A DNA stretch of 64,000 nucleotides, taken from NCBI RefSeq assembly GCF_009379765.1, contig NZ_WHTD01000013.1, positions 1 to 64,000 of the forward strand, written 5' to 3'. The position numbers and the translations under genes were made by a program. Origin of the DNA: Actinophytocola sp. GTDB taxonomy: Bacteria > Actinomycetota > Actinomycetes > Mycobacteriales > Pseudonocardiaceae. The notes below the pieces were generated by a model. The model was not told the origin of the DNA. It saw only the letters and a list, made by a program, of their open reading frames with translations, and did not search any database. Below, one piece after another: positions 8,470 through 16,740 of this stretch; positions within the stretch are counted from its first letter, which is position 1, and each line of letters opens with the position of its first letter.

Positions 8470-10056
8470 ATGACGGAGACCTTTGACCACGTGGTGGTAG
8501 GCGCGGGCAGCGCGGGCTGCGTGCTCGCCAACCGGCTGACCGAGGACCCGGCGGTACGCGTGCTGCTGCTCGAGGCGGGCGGCGAGGACGACGCCGACGA
8601 GATCCACATCCCGGCGGCCTTCTCGACCCTGTTCAAGACCCGCTACGACTGGAACTACGAGACCGTCGAGCAGAAACACCTGGGCGGCCGGCCGGCGTAC
8701 TGGCCGCGGGCCAAGGTGCTCGGCGGTTGCTCGTCGATGAACGCGATGATCTACATCCGCGGCAACCGGGCCGACTACGACGGCTGGCGGGACGCGCACG
8801 GCGCGGACGGCTGGGGCTACGAGGAGGTGCTGCCGTACTTCGTGAAGGCCGAGCGGAACGCGCGGCTGTCCGGTCCCCTGCACGGCACCGACGGCCCCTT
8901 GCACGTGGAGGACCGCAGGTACACCCACGAGCTGTCCCACGCATGGGTCGACGCGGCGGTGTCGTGGGGCCTGAAGCCGACGGACGACTTCAACGGCGTC
9001 GCGCAGGAGGGCGCGGGGCTCTACCAGGTCACGTGCCACAACGGGCACCGCTGGTCGACCGCGGACGGCTACCTGCGGCCGGCACTGGAGCGGTCGAACC
9101 TGACCGTGCGGACGGACGCGCTCGTGACGCGGGTCCTGTTCGCCGGCACCCGCGCCGTCGGCGTGCGGTACTCGCGGCACGGGGTGGAGTCGGACGTCCA
9201 CGTGGACGGCGAGGTGCTGCTGTCCGGCGGGGCGGTGAACTCGCCGCAGGTGCTCATGCTGTCCGGGGTCGGCCCGGCCGAGCACCTCCAGTCGCACGGC
9301 ATCGAGGTGGTGGCGAACGTGCCGGAGGTGGGCGAGAACCTTCACGACCACCCGGCGGCGGCGATCCTGTGGCGCACCAAGGGGACGACCGACCTGGTGA
9401 ACCTGGCCGGTACCGGCGCGTTGCTGCGCTGGAAGGTGACCGGCCGGGGCCCGTTCGCGTCGAACGTGGGCGAGGCCGGTGCGTTCTACCCGACCCGCGA
9501 CGACCTGGCGGCGCCGGACCTGCAGGTCCACGTGGCCCCGACACTGTTCTACGACAACGGGATGCGCGAGCCGACGGTCCCCGGCTTCACGGCCGGCGCG
9601 ACCCTGGTGGACGTGGCGAGCCGCGGCCGGCTGCGGCTGCGGTCGGCGGACCCGCGCTGGCGCCCGGAGATCGACCCGGCCTACTACAGCGAGCCGGTCG
9701 ACATGGACGTGATGGTCTCGGCCCTGCGCAACATGATCGAGATCGGCGCGCGGGCACCACTGGCCCGATACCTGGACGGCCCCTTCATGCCGGCGCGCCT
9801 GGCCGACGTCACGGACGAGGAGCTGCGCGCACACGCCCGCGAGGTGACCCAGACGCTGTACCACCCGGTCGGCACGTGCGCGATAGGCACGGTCGTGGAC
9901 CCGACCCTCCGAGTCCAGGGCGTCGAGGGCCTACGCGTGGTGGACGCGTCCGTGATGCCGGTGGTCCCCCGAGGCAACACGAACGCCCCGACGATCATGA
10001 TCGCGGAGAAGGCGGCCGACCTGATCCGCGGTCGTTCCGCGAGCGCTCCGCGATGA
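8470..10056 (+). CDS. GMC-family FAD oxidoreductase (choline dehydrogenase-like)
   Basis: The 528-residue flavoprotein has the FAD-binding start HVVVGAGSAGCVLANRL and LLLEAGGED, the GMC signature around GGCSSMNAMIYIRGN, and second-signature residues in GGAVNSPQVLMLSGVGPAEHL. The C-terminal active-site segments are LYHPVGTCAIG and GNTNAPTIMIAEKAADLI. It oxidises an alcohol group, possibly choline, a polyol or a sterol-type alcohol; there are no betaine genes nearby to decide. GGGAGG precedes the ATG. Its last 62 bp overlap the 3' end of an opposing membrane-protein gene. Confidence 0.92.
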   Translation: MTETFDHVVVGAGSAGCVLANRLTEDPAVRVLLLEAGGEDDADEIHIPAAFSTLFKTRYDWNYETVEQKHLGGRPAYWPRAKVLGGCSSMNAMIYIRGNRADYDGWRDAHGADGWGYEEVLPYFVKAERNARLSGPLHGTDGPLHVEDRRYTHELSHAWVDAAVSWGLKPTDDFNGVAQEGAGLYQVTCHNGHRWSTADGYLRPALERSNLTVRTDALVTRVLFAGTRAVGVRYSRHGVESDVHVDGEVLLSGGAVNSPQVLMLSGVGPAEHLQSHGIEVVANVPEVGENLHDHPAAAILWRTKGTTDLVNLAGTGALLRWKVTGRGPFASNVGEAGAFYPTRDDLAAPDLQVHVAPTLFYDNGMREPTVPGFTAGATLVDVASRGRLRLRSADPRWRPEIDPAYYSEPVDMDVMVSALRNMIEIGARAPLARYLDGPFMPARLADVTDEELRAHAREVTQTLYHPVGTCAIGTVVDPTLRVQGVEGLRVVDASVMPVVPRGNTNAPTIMIAEKAADLIRGRSASAPR

Positions 10057-10411
10057 GATCGGGCACGAACACCATGGTGGCGCCCGCGAGGAGGAGCACG
10101 TAGAGGCCGACACCGACCAGGCCACCGACACCCTCGCTGTAGAACCGGATGATCAGCCACGCGGGCACTCCGCCCATGGCGAGCCCGGCCAGGATGCCGA
10201 CGCCACGCGCCCAGACTCCGAGCGACTCGTTCAGGTGGCCCGCGAGCGCGCTCCCCAGCCCCAGCAGGCACGCCGTGAGCATTCCCGCGCCCCAGCCAGG
10301 CGCCGCGATGCCGCTCACGATGCCGAAGAACGACAAGCTCGTCCACGGCAGGAAGACGCCGATCGCCCCAGCCGCGGCCGCCACCGCGACCACCACTCGT
10401 TGCGCGTGCAT
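9995..10411 (-). CDS. Small multi-pass membrane protein of unknown function
   Basis: The 138-residue product has about four hydrophobic segments: VVVAVAAAAGAIGVFLPW, IAAPGWGAGMLTACLLGLGSA, GVGILAGLAMGGVPAWLIIR and LVGVGLYVLLLAGATMVFVP. It ends in a basic, Pro/Arg-rich tail. I chose the ATG at 10411 because GGAAGG lies nine bases upstream; the GTG two codons earlier is too close to that site. Its 3' end overlaps the opposing GMC gene by 62 bp, which is unusually long. No family is recognised. Confidence 0.7.
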   Translation of the reverse strand: MHAQRVVVAVAAAAGAIGVFLPWTSLSFFGIVSGIAAPGWGAGMLTACLLGLGSALAGHLNESLGVWARGVGILAGLAMGGVPAWLIIRFYSEGVGGLVGVGLYVLLLAGATMVFVPDLIAERSRNDRGSGRPPSPRS

Positions 10412-10569
10412 GCACACCGTCCTTCCCGATTGTGTAGCTCGACGCGATCAGCCTCGGGAAGGGGGCGCTCGGCCGCTAGCCTGGGCCGCTGATCGGGGAC
10501 GACCTGCTCCTGTCCCCGCCTCTCACCTGCGAAACCACCTGTTCCCGGAGACAGATCGGAGACACAGCG

Positions 10570-11370
10570 GTGAAGGTGCCCGAGCCGCGCCCCGAGCTCT
10601 CCGAGCCTCTTCGGCACTGGGTCGAGCAGTTCCACGCGGTGGTGACAGCCACCGGATACCGGGCGCAGACCGAGCTCGCGAAGGCGCTACACCTCGGCCG
10701 GTCGACGCTGAACCGCTACCTGACCGGGGAACGCGTGCCGGAGAAGCGCCTGGTGGAGACGCTGATCGGGATGGCTCGGGACAACGGCGAGCCCGTCGAC
10801 GAGCGGGTGGTGCTCCACGCGCACGCGGTGGCGAGCGCGCCCGCCAGGAGGAGACCGGACGCTCGCGACGGCGAGACCGAGCCGCCGGACGCGGCGCTCG
10901 AGCCGGCTGCCGGCCGGCGGGTGACCCGGCGCCGGGTCGCCATCGCAGCGGGTGCCGCTCTCGTCGTGGCTCTCGCGGTCGGCGGCATGCTCGTCATCGG
11001 TGGCCCACGGGCGGCAGGGTGCACCGCTCGGTCATGCCACGGGAAGAACCATCACGAGCAGGGCTGCGACGACCGTCCCCAGGTTCTCGCCACCGGGCCG
11101 CGGCTGACCGACGGAACCGTCGTGAAGATCCTCTACAGCGCGACCTGTGCGGCCGCGTGGGCCCGAACCGTCAGCTCGCGGCCGGGCGCGGTGGTCGAGC
11201 TGACCGACGGCGACGGCGGCTCGCAGCAGGCGCGGTTGGGGAAGGTCGACGGCGAGGCGTCGCCGGTGCCGACGCGGATGCTGCCCGCGGCGCCGGGGAC
11301 GCGGCTGCGCGGCTGCGTGACGGCAGGCGGCGAGTCCGCGTGCACCGACGAGATCGAGGTCCCGAGCTGA
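10570..11370 (+). CDS. Membrane-anchored XRE-type protein with C-terminal DUF2690 domain
   Basis: The 266-residue product has three parts. An N-terminal helix-turn-helix spans residues about 10-60 (YRAQTELAKALHLGRSTLNR). A single transmembrane segment lies near 120-142 (VAIAAGAALVVALAVGGMLV). A probable extracytoplasmic DUF2690-like domain is marked by paired Cys: GCTARSCHGK, GCDDRP, LYSATCAAAWAR, and RGCVTAGGESACTD. This suggests a one-component membrane-bound regulator or scaffold with a disulfide-stabilised outer domain. GTG is the start. Converging aldehyde dehydrogenase ends 21 bp away. Confidence 0.82.
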   Translation: MKVPEPRPELSEPLRHWVEQFHAVVTATGYRAQTELAKALHLGRSTLNRYLTGERVPEKRLVETLIGMARDNGEPVDERVVLHAHAVASAPARRRPDARDGETEPPDAALEPAAGRRVTRRRVAIAAGAALVVALAVGGMLVIGGPRAAGCTARSCHGKNHHEQGCDDRPQVLATGPRLTDGTVVKILYSATCAAAWARTVSSRPGAVVELTDGDGGSQQARLGKVDGEASPVPTRMLPAAPGTRLRGCVTAGGESACTDEIEVPS

Positions 11371-11391
11371 GGGTCGGCGGGGTCGGCGGGG

Positions 11392-12906
11392 TCAGCGGCG
11401 CTTGCCGTGCAACAAGGTGATCAGCTTGGCCACCGTCGCGTCGGTCTTCGCGGTGCGGCTGAACGTCGTGAGGGACAGCGGCGGGCGGAAGCGCTGGCGG
11501 GCGATCGCCTTGGAGCGGGCGAACTCCCGCAGCCCCTCCGGGCCGTGGATGCGGCCGAAGCCCGAGTCGCCGATGCCGCCGAAGGGCAGCGACGGGATGC
11601 CGGCGAAGCTGATCACGCCGTTGACCGCGGTCATGCCGGAGCGCAGCCGGCGGGCCAGCTCCACGCCGCGGGCCTTCGAGAACACCGTGGACGCCAGGCC
11701 GTAGCGGGAGTCGTTGGCCTTCTCGACCGCCTCGTCCATGTCGCGGACCTTCGCGATCGTCAGGGTCGGGCCGAAGGTCTCCTCGCGGACCGCCGACGAG
11801 TCCTCCGGGACGTCGACCAGCACGGTCGGCTGCACGTAGCGCTCGCCCACCGCGTCCTCGCCGCCCACGAGAGCCTTCCCGCCGCGGGACAGGGCGTCCG
11901 CGATGTGCCGCTTGATGATCTTCAGCTGCCCCGGCATCGTGATCGGGCCGATCTTCGCCTCGGCGTCCGAGCCGGCCCGCACGTCCTTGGTGACCTCGAC
12001 GACCTTGGCGACGAAGTCGTCGTAGACCTTCTCGTGCACGTACACCCGCTCGACCCCGACGCACGTCTGGCCGGCGTTGGACATGCCGCCCCACACCGCG
12101 GCGTCGGCGGCGGCCGCGACATCGGCATCGGCGTCGACCAGCAGGGCGTCCTTGCCGCCCGCCTCGATCAGCACCGGCGTCAGCGTCTCGGCGCACGCCG
12201 CCATGATCTTCTTGCCGGTGCCGGGCGAGCCGGTGAACGCCAGCTTGTCCACGCCCGACCGGCACAGCGCGGCACCCGTCTTGCCGAAGCCGGTGACGAC
12301 CCGGAACACCGGGTGCTCGGGCACCACCTCGGCGAACGCGTCCGCCAGCCACTTGCCCACTCCGGGCGTGTACTCCGACGGCTTGAACACCACCGCGTTG
12401 CCGGCCGCGAGCGCGTAGGCGATCGAGCCCATCGGCGTGAACACCGGGTAGTTCCACGGCCCGATGACGCCGACGACGCCGAGCGGTTGGTACTCGACCG
12501 TCGCCGCCTGGTTGGCCATCAGCAGGCCGGCCGACCGCCGCCGCGAGCCGAGTACCTTGCGCGCGTGCTTCGCCGCCCATGCCGTGTGGTCGATGGCCAG
12601 CACGATCTCCAGCATCGCGTCGCCGTGCGGCTTGCCGGTCTCCGCGTGCACGAGCTCGGCCAGCTGCGCCGACCGCCTGGTCAGCACGCCCTTCCAGCGC
12701 TGCAGCCGCTCGGTCCGGCCGGCGAAGCCCAGGCCCGCCCACCAGGACGCCGCCTCCCGAGCCTCGGCGACCGCCTCCTCGACGTCCGCGGCGGTGTGCA
12801 CCGGATAGGTCCCCACCACCTCGTCGGTGGCCGGGTCGAGCGACTCGAACGTCTCGCGCGTGGTCGGCTCACCGGTGGTCGCGGACTCGGCCTGGACGGT
12901 GGTCAT
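11392..12906 (-). CDS. NAD(P)-dependent aldehyde dehydrogenase (succinate-semialdehyde type)
   Basis: The 504-residue enzyme oxidises an aldehyde to the acid. It has the catalytic Cys in SNAGQTCVGVERVYV, the general-base Glu in LIEAGGKDALLVDADAD, the cofactor site GSPGTGKKIM and PWNYPVFTPMGSIAYALAAG. The C-terminal part PSLPFGGIGDSGFGRIHG is also typical. Sequence style fits succinate-semialdehyde or related dehydrogenases. The ATG at 12906 follows AGGGAGGG; the in-frame region before it runs into the divergent promoter and is rejected. A metallo-beta-lactamase-fold gene starts 85 bp away on the other strand. Confidence 0.93.
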   Translation of the reverse strand: MTTVQAESATTGEPTTRETFESLDPATDEVVGTYPVHTAADVEEAVAEAREAASWWAGLGFAGRTERLQRWKGVLTRRSAQLAELVHAETGKPHGDAMLEIVLAIDHTAWAAKHARKVLGSRRRSAGLLMANQAATVEYQPLGVVGVIGPWNYPVFTPMGSIAYALAAGNAVVFKPSEYTPGVGKWLADAFAEVVPEHPVFRVVTGFGKTGAALCRSGVDKLAFTGSPGTGKKIMAACAETLTPVLIEAGGKDALLVDADADVAAAADAAVWGGMSNAGQTCVGVERVYVHEKVYDDFVAKVVEVTKDVRAGSDAEAKIGPITMPGQLKIIKRHIADALSRGGKALVGGEDAVGERYVQPTVLVDVPEDSSAVREETFGPTLTIAKVRDMDEAVEKANDSRYGLASTVFSKARGVELARRLRSGMTAVNGVISFAGIPSLPFGGIGDSGFGRIHGPEGLREFARSKAIARQRFRPPLSLTTFSRTAKTDATVAKLITLLHGKRR

Positions 12907-12990
12907 GCTGGCCCTCCCTGGTCGGCTACCCATCCACACGCTACTCGTCGGTAGCGACCAGCGCGACGGCCTCGGGACTAACCTGGCGGT

Positions 12991-13635
12991 GTGCAGATCG
13001 TTCACTTCGGACATTCATGTGTGCTGCTGGACACGGGCTCGGCGCGGCTGCTCTTCGATCCCGGGGTGTTCTCCGCGGGATTCGAGGGTGTCCGCGACCT
13101 GGACGCGATCCTGATCACCCACCAGCACTTCGACCACCTCGACGAGGCGCGGCTGCCCGCGCTGGTCGAGGCCAACCCGACGGCCGCGCTGATCGTCGAC
13201 TCGGGCTCGATCGAGGTCACGACGAAGCTCGGCCTCGCCGCCGAGCAGGTCCGCCCCGGCGACAACCTGACGCTGGCCGGTGCGGAGGTGGCTGTCGTCG
13301 GTGGCGAGCACGCGGTGATCCACGCCGACATCCCGGTCCCGCCCAACGCCGGCTACGTCGTGGGCGGCGGCGCGTTCTACCACCCCGGCGACGCGCTGTT
13401 CGTGCCCGAGCAGAAGATCGACGTGCTGGGCCTGCCGAGCGCCGCGCCATGGCTGAAGACCGGCGAGGCGGTCGACTTCCTGCGCGCGGTCGCACCGCGG
13501 GTGGCGGTGCCGATCCACCAGGAGCTGCTCAGCGACATCGGCAAGAAGCTCACCTACGACAACTGGTTCCGCGGTCTCGCCCCGGAAGGCACCGAGGTGC
13601 GCGTGCTCACGCCACGCGAGCCGACCGAGGTCTGA
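12991..13635 (+). CDS. Metallo-beta-lactamase-fold hydrolase
   Basis: The 214-residue soluble protein has the metal site THQHFDHLDE (HxHxDH) and further ligand residues in GGEHAVIHADIP and FYHPGDALFVPEQ, like the UlaG/YtnP-type hydrolases of this superfamily. It probably hydrolyses a phosphoester or lactone with a binuclear metal centre; the substrate is unknown. TAACCT at 12979-12984 followed by six bases and then the GTG suggests a leaderless transcript. The 3' end overlaps the opposing deacetylase-like gene by 29 bp. Confidence 0.88.
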   Translation: MQIVHFGHSCVLLDTGSARLLFDPGVFSAGFEGVRDLDAILITHQHFDHLDEARLPALVEANPTAALIVDSGSIEVTTKLGLAAEQVRPGDNLTLAGAEVAVVGGEHAVIHADIPVPPNAGYVVGGGAFYHPGDALFVPEQKIDVLGLPSAAPWLKTGEAVDFLRAVAPRVAVPIHQELLSDIGKKLTYDNWFRGLAPEGTEVRVLTPREPTEV

Positions 13636-14332
13636 CCAGCTCCGGATAGGTGACGGCCCGGGCGCCGTGGTGCAGCGCGATGTCCACGGCGTCCAGCAGC
13701 GCCTGCCGTGGCCCGGACCGGGCCAGGTCGGCGGTGTCCACCGCCAGGCGCACCATGCCACCCCGGCGGGCGCTCCTGGCCGCGCCCATGACCAGCGCGA
13801 AGCACCACCACGGCTCGGTCCGCTCGCCGAACCCGAAGCCCTGCACACGTCCTCTGTGGACGGCACCGGTCCGCAGGTCGCGCACGCCGACCAGGTCCGC
13901 GCACATCGAGAAGCCCGTGCGCCGCAGCGCCACCAGCGTGCCGGGCGAGGCGAGCCAGCGCGGCGGCACGAAACCGTCGGTCTCGAGACCGAGGCGCTCC
14001 ATCGCGGCGCCGGCCGCGATGAGCCGCAGCCCCGCCTCGTGCGTGGGCAGCGTGGCGAACTCGGCCCGCTTGCGGATGACGATCGTGCGCTCGCGGGGCG
14101 CGGCGGCGTGGTCGTAGCCGTGCTGCAGCAACGCGTCGCCCGCGGCGCGGCGTTCCCGGACCCAGGACAGGACCGGTCTCGGTTGGCCGGCGCCGGCCAC
14201 GCGAGGCGCGAACAGCAGCGACAGCGGCACGCCGCGGGCGGCGAGCTCGTCGCTCAGGTCGGCTCCGCGGTCCAGCGTCCAGGCGTTGATCCCGGACAGG
14301 GAAACCAGCAGTCGAGCGGTCACGCTCCCCAT
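13607..14332 (-). CDS. DUF2334/polysaccharide deacetylase-like protein
   Basis: The 241-residue product resembles the DUF2334 branch of the NodB-fold superfamily. It has LLVSLSGINAWTLDRGADLS near the start, DALLQHGYDHAAAP with the Asp/His-type pattern near the middle, GFVPPRWLASPGTLVALRR, and RGGMVRLAVDTADLARSG. These folds remove acyl groups from carbohydrates with a metal; activity here is inferred only. The ATG at 14332 or the GTG three codons later could be the start. It is 66 bp from the SAM hydrolase gene upstream on the same strand. Confidence 0.75.
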   Translation of the reverse strand: MGSVTARLLVSLSGINAWTLDRGADLSDELAARGVPLSLLFAPRVAGAGQPRPVLSWVRERRAAGDALLQHGYDHAAAPRERTIVIRKRAEFATLPTHEAGLRLIAAGAAMERLGLETDGFVPPRWLASPGTLVALRRTGFSMCADLVGVRDLRTGAVHRGRVQGFGFGERTEPWWCFALVMGAARSARRGGMVRLAVDTADLARSGPRQALLDAVDIALHHGARAVTYPELVRPRSARVA

Positions 14333-14398
14333 GACGCCATGCTGGGATGACACCCACCTGACACCGAGGTGACACGCCGGCACCAGTCGGGCGAATAC

Positions 14399-15211
14399 TC
14401 AAGGGCGGGCGAACAGGAGGAGTACCTGGTCACCCGGGTTGGCGCTGAAGTCGGCGGCCGCCGAGCCGCCGTTGAGCGCGAGCGCGACCCTGCCCGCCGA
14501 GTCGACGTAGACCAGCAGGCGCTCCTGCGCGGCGTCGCCGAACGTGTGGCCGACGGCCGCGGTGACCGACCGGCCGCCGAGGTTGACGTGCGCCGAGGTG
14601 CCCGGGAGCGCGCCGGAGGCGTCGAGGTCGGCCCCGGTGGCGGCGAGCTGGATGTTGCCGAAGCTGTCCACGGACAAGATCTCGGTGGTCAGCTTTCCTT
14701 GCTCGGCAAGGGTTTCCGGGTCGGGCAGCCGGACGAGCGTTGCGACGTCGATGGCCGCGCCGAAGTTCTCCGGCGCGATGCCCGCGGCCAGATGCGCGGC
14801 AGCCGGGGAGAACACGTCGCGACCGTGGAACGTGGCCGAGACGCGGGAGAGTTGGTAGGCGGGCTCGCTGAGGAGATGGGCGGCGCGAACACCGCCGAGC
14901 ATCTCCGCGGCCGGGATCAGCAGCCCGTTGTCCGGCCCGACGAGGATCCCCTCGGCGGCGACGAGCACCATGCCGCGCCGGTCGGTGCCGACGCCGGGGT
15001 CGACGACCGCGAGGTGGACGGCGGGCGGCAGGTAGGGCACCGCCTGGGCGAGGATGGCGCCGCCGCGGCGCACGTCCTGCGCCGGGACGGTGTGGCTCAC
15101 GTGCAGGACACGTGGCCCGGGCGCGATCCGGGCGATGACCCCCTCGCAGGCCGCGACGAACCCGTCATCCATGCCGTAGTCGGTGGTGAACGAGATCCAG
15201 TCGTAGCTCAT
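14399..15211 (-). CDS. S-adenosyl-L-methionine hydrolase (DUF62 family)
   Basis: The 270-residue enzyme belongs to the DUF62 group related to fluorinase and SalL. These enzymes cleave SAM to adenosine and methionine using water. The expected Asp-Arg-His set is present: Asp71 in VVDPGVGTDRRG, Arg78 in the same block, and His129 in FHGRDVFSPAAAH. The start ITFTTDYGMDDGF-like segment (reads ISFTTDYGMDDGF) and VDSFGNIQL are also typical. The chlorinase/fluorinase-specific loop is not evident, so hydroxide transfer is the likely reaction. It is divergent from an unknown gene starting at 15253. Confidence 0.9.
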   Translation of the reverse strand: MSYDWISFTTDYGMDDGFVAACEGVIARIAPGPRVLHVSHTVPAQDVRRGGAILAQAVPYLPPAVHLAVVDPGVGTDRRGMVLVAAEGILVGPDNGLLIPAAEMLGGVRAAHLLSEPAYQLSRVSATFHGRDVFSPAAAHLAAGIAPENFGAAIDVATLVRLPDPETLAEQGKLTTEILSVDSFGNIQLAATGADLDASGALPGTSAHVNLGGRSVTAAVGHTFGDAAQERLLVYVDSAGRVALALNGGSAAADFSANPGDQVLLLFARP

Positions 15212-15252
15212 CGGTCCAGTCTGGCCGAATCGTCCCGCCTAGTGTGCGGGGC

Positions 15253-15771
15253 ATGCTGTCCATGGGGTTCCTGGTCGCCGACCGGACGAGCCGACCCGTC
15301 TACATGTCGGCCACGCTGCTGCCCGAGATGCTGACGAGCATGAGCGAGTGCGTGGCCGACGTGACGCCGGCCGTGCCGTGGTCGCCGTGGTTCGACTCGC
15401 TCACTGGTGCCCGCTCGGCCGGCGAACCGGTGTTGGAGGTGGGCGTGCATGTGTCCGACGTCGAACCGCTGATGGCGGACCTGCAGGCCGCGGACGCGGT
15501 GGCCGACCGGCTGGCCCGCCGGTTGCCGCTGGGCCCGGGTGAGCGGCTCGGCTACGAGCTGGTCGGCTACGACCCGGGCGGCTGGCACACCTGGCTGTGC
15601 CTGGGCGGCCTGGTGGAGGACACCTTCGCGGCGACCGGCGTACGACCGGGTCGGGACGGCCTCATCGAGTCGGAACCCGCCGCTCGCCGAGCGGCGACAT
15701 GGCTGACCGAGTCGGGCCGGGGAGACCCGAAGGTGTTCCTGTGGATCCCGGCCCTGCTGACCCGCCCATGA
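15253..15771 (+). CDS. Unknown soluble actinobacterial protein
   Basis: The 172-residue product has no signal peptide or membrane segment. Visible features are MGFLVADRTSRPVYMSATLL, PWSPWFDSLTGARSAGEP and YDPGGWHTWLCLGG; no family is recognised. I chose the ATG at 15253 because TAGTGT (15240-15245) lies exactly seven bases before it, which is the spacing of a -10 element for a leaderless message. A GTG nine bases earlier and an ATG nine bases later are alternatives. It shares a short promoter region with the SAM hydrolase gene. Confidence 0.65.
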   Translation: MLSMGFLVADRTSRPVYMSATLLPEMLTSMSECVADVTPAVPWSPWFDSLTGARSAGEPVLEVGVHVSDVEPLMADLQAADAVADRLARRLPLGPGERLGYELVGYDPGGWHTWLCLGGLVEDTFAATGVRPGRDGLIESEPAARRAATWLTESGRGDPKVFLWIPALLTRP

Positions 15772-15895
15772 CCACCAACGGTCGCACGCGCGTGCGTGCA
15801 GAACGCAAGAAACGTAAAGCCCCACCCACTCCGGGGGCCACCCTCGATGCCAGCCTATCGGCTCACGTTGGCGCGCGGGGGTTGCATGATCGACA

Positions 15896-15923
15896 TGTGG
15901 ACAACCCGGCGGGTTGTGGACAA
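15896..15923 (-). other. Paired DnaA-box-like motifs, copy A
   Basis: TTGTCCACA, the usual actinobacterial DnaA box, occurs twice on the minus strand (15915-15923 and 15896-15904), 19 bp from start to start and in the same direction. It lies between two convergent genes and touches the stop codon of the MOSC gene. A very similar pair is at 47787-47814. Confidence 0.6.
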
Positions 15924-16721
15924 CTACGGGTCGAGGGTGTCGCCCACCGAGACGGCGCCGGGGGTGCGGACGGCCAGCTTGATGCCGAAGCTCACGCCGC
16001 CGTCCGGTTCGCGCCGGAAGTCGCCCAGCGTGCGGATCGGCTCCGGACCGGCCGGCGTTCCCGCGTCCTGGTCGACCATCGTGACCTTGCAGCGCACGTC
16101 CGGCTTGACGTACCGAAGCTCCGCACCGCCCACCCGGATCTCGCGAGCGTCGTCCTCGGCGAACGGGTCCCAGCCGGACACGACGATGTTCGGCCGGAAG
16201 CGGGCCATCGGCACGGGCTCCGCGCCGCGCGCCAGGATCCGCGCGTTCAGATCGTCCAAAGAGGACAGTGAGGTGAGGTGCAGCGGCGTCGAGTCCGTGT
16301 AGGTGATCGTGCCGTGGGTCGCGTCGACCTGGCGCTCGTGGTCGGGCGGAACGCGCATCAGCCGCACCGGCTCACCCAGCACCGCCGAGCCCCACTCGGC
16401 CGCGTCGTCGCCCTGGTCGATGCCCCGGCCGGTCCAGACGTGCACGGTGACCGGCACCCGCTCGCCGTCCGGGCGCACCGCCACCGCCACGTCCGGATGA
16501 CCGGGCGCGGACAGGGTCAGCTTGGCGCCGTCGTGCACCAGGTCGGGCCGCACGACCGCCAGTCGCGAGGTGGTGCGCTGGCTGCGGAACAGACCCTCCG
16601 GTGTGACGAACATGAACGTGCGGTCGTGCACCGGCCCGGTCGGCGTGATGTCCAGGCGCGGCACGGACAGGCCGGCGCAACCCTTGACCGGGTAGTGGAT
16701 CAGCGCGGAGACAGTGGCCAC
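15924..16721 (-). CDS. MOSC domain protein (YcbX/mARC-like)
   Basis: The 265-residue protein has the MOSC N-terminal barrel (ALIHYPVKGCAGLSVPRLDI) followed by a MOSC domain ending in RPNIVVSGWDPFAEDDAREI and VKPDVRCKVTMVDQDAG, where the Cys matches the molybdenum-ligand position in mARC/YcbX proteins. Such proteins reduce N-hydroxylated compounds or handle sulfur with a molybdenum cofactor. It starts 19 bp after the purB stop on the same strand and is probably co-transcribed with purB; a metabolic link to N-hydroxylated purine bases is possible but is inference. Confidence 0.88.
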   Translation of the reverse strand: MATVSALIHYPVKGCAGLSVPRLDITPTGPVHDRTFMFVTPEGLFRSQRTTSRLAVVRPDLVHDGAKLTLSAPGHPDVAVAVRPDGERVPVTVHVWTGRGIDQGDDAAEWGSAVLGEPVRLMRVPPDHERQVDATHGTITYTDSTPLHLTSLSSLDDLNARILARGAEPVPMARFRPNIVVSGWDPFAEDDAREIRVGGAELRYVKPDVRCKVTMVDQDAGTPAGPEPIRTLGDFRREPDGGVSFGIKLAVRTPGAVSVGDTLDP

Positions 16722-16740
16722 CTGGACACGGTAGCCGCCG

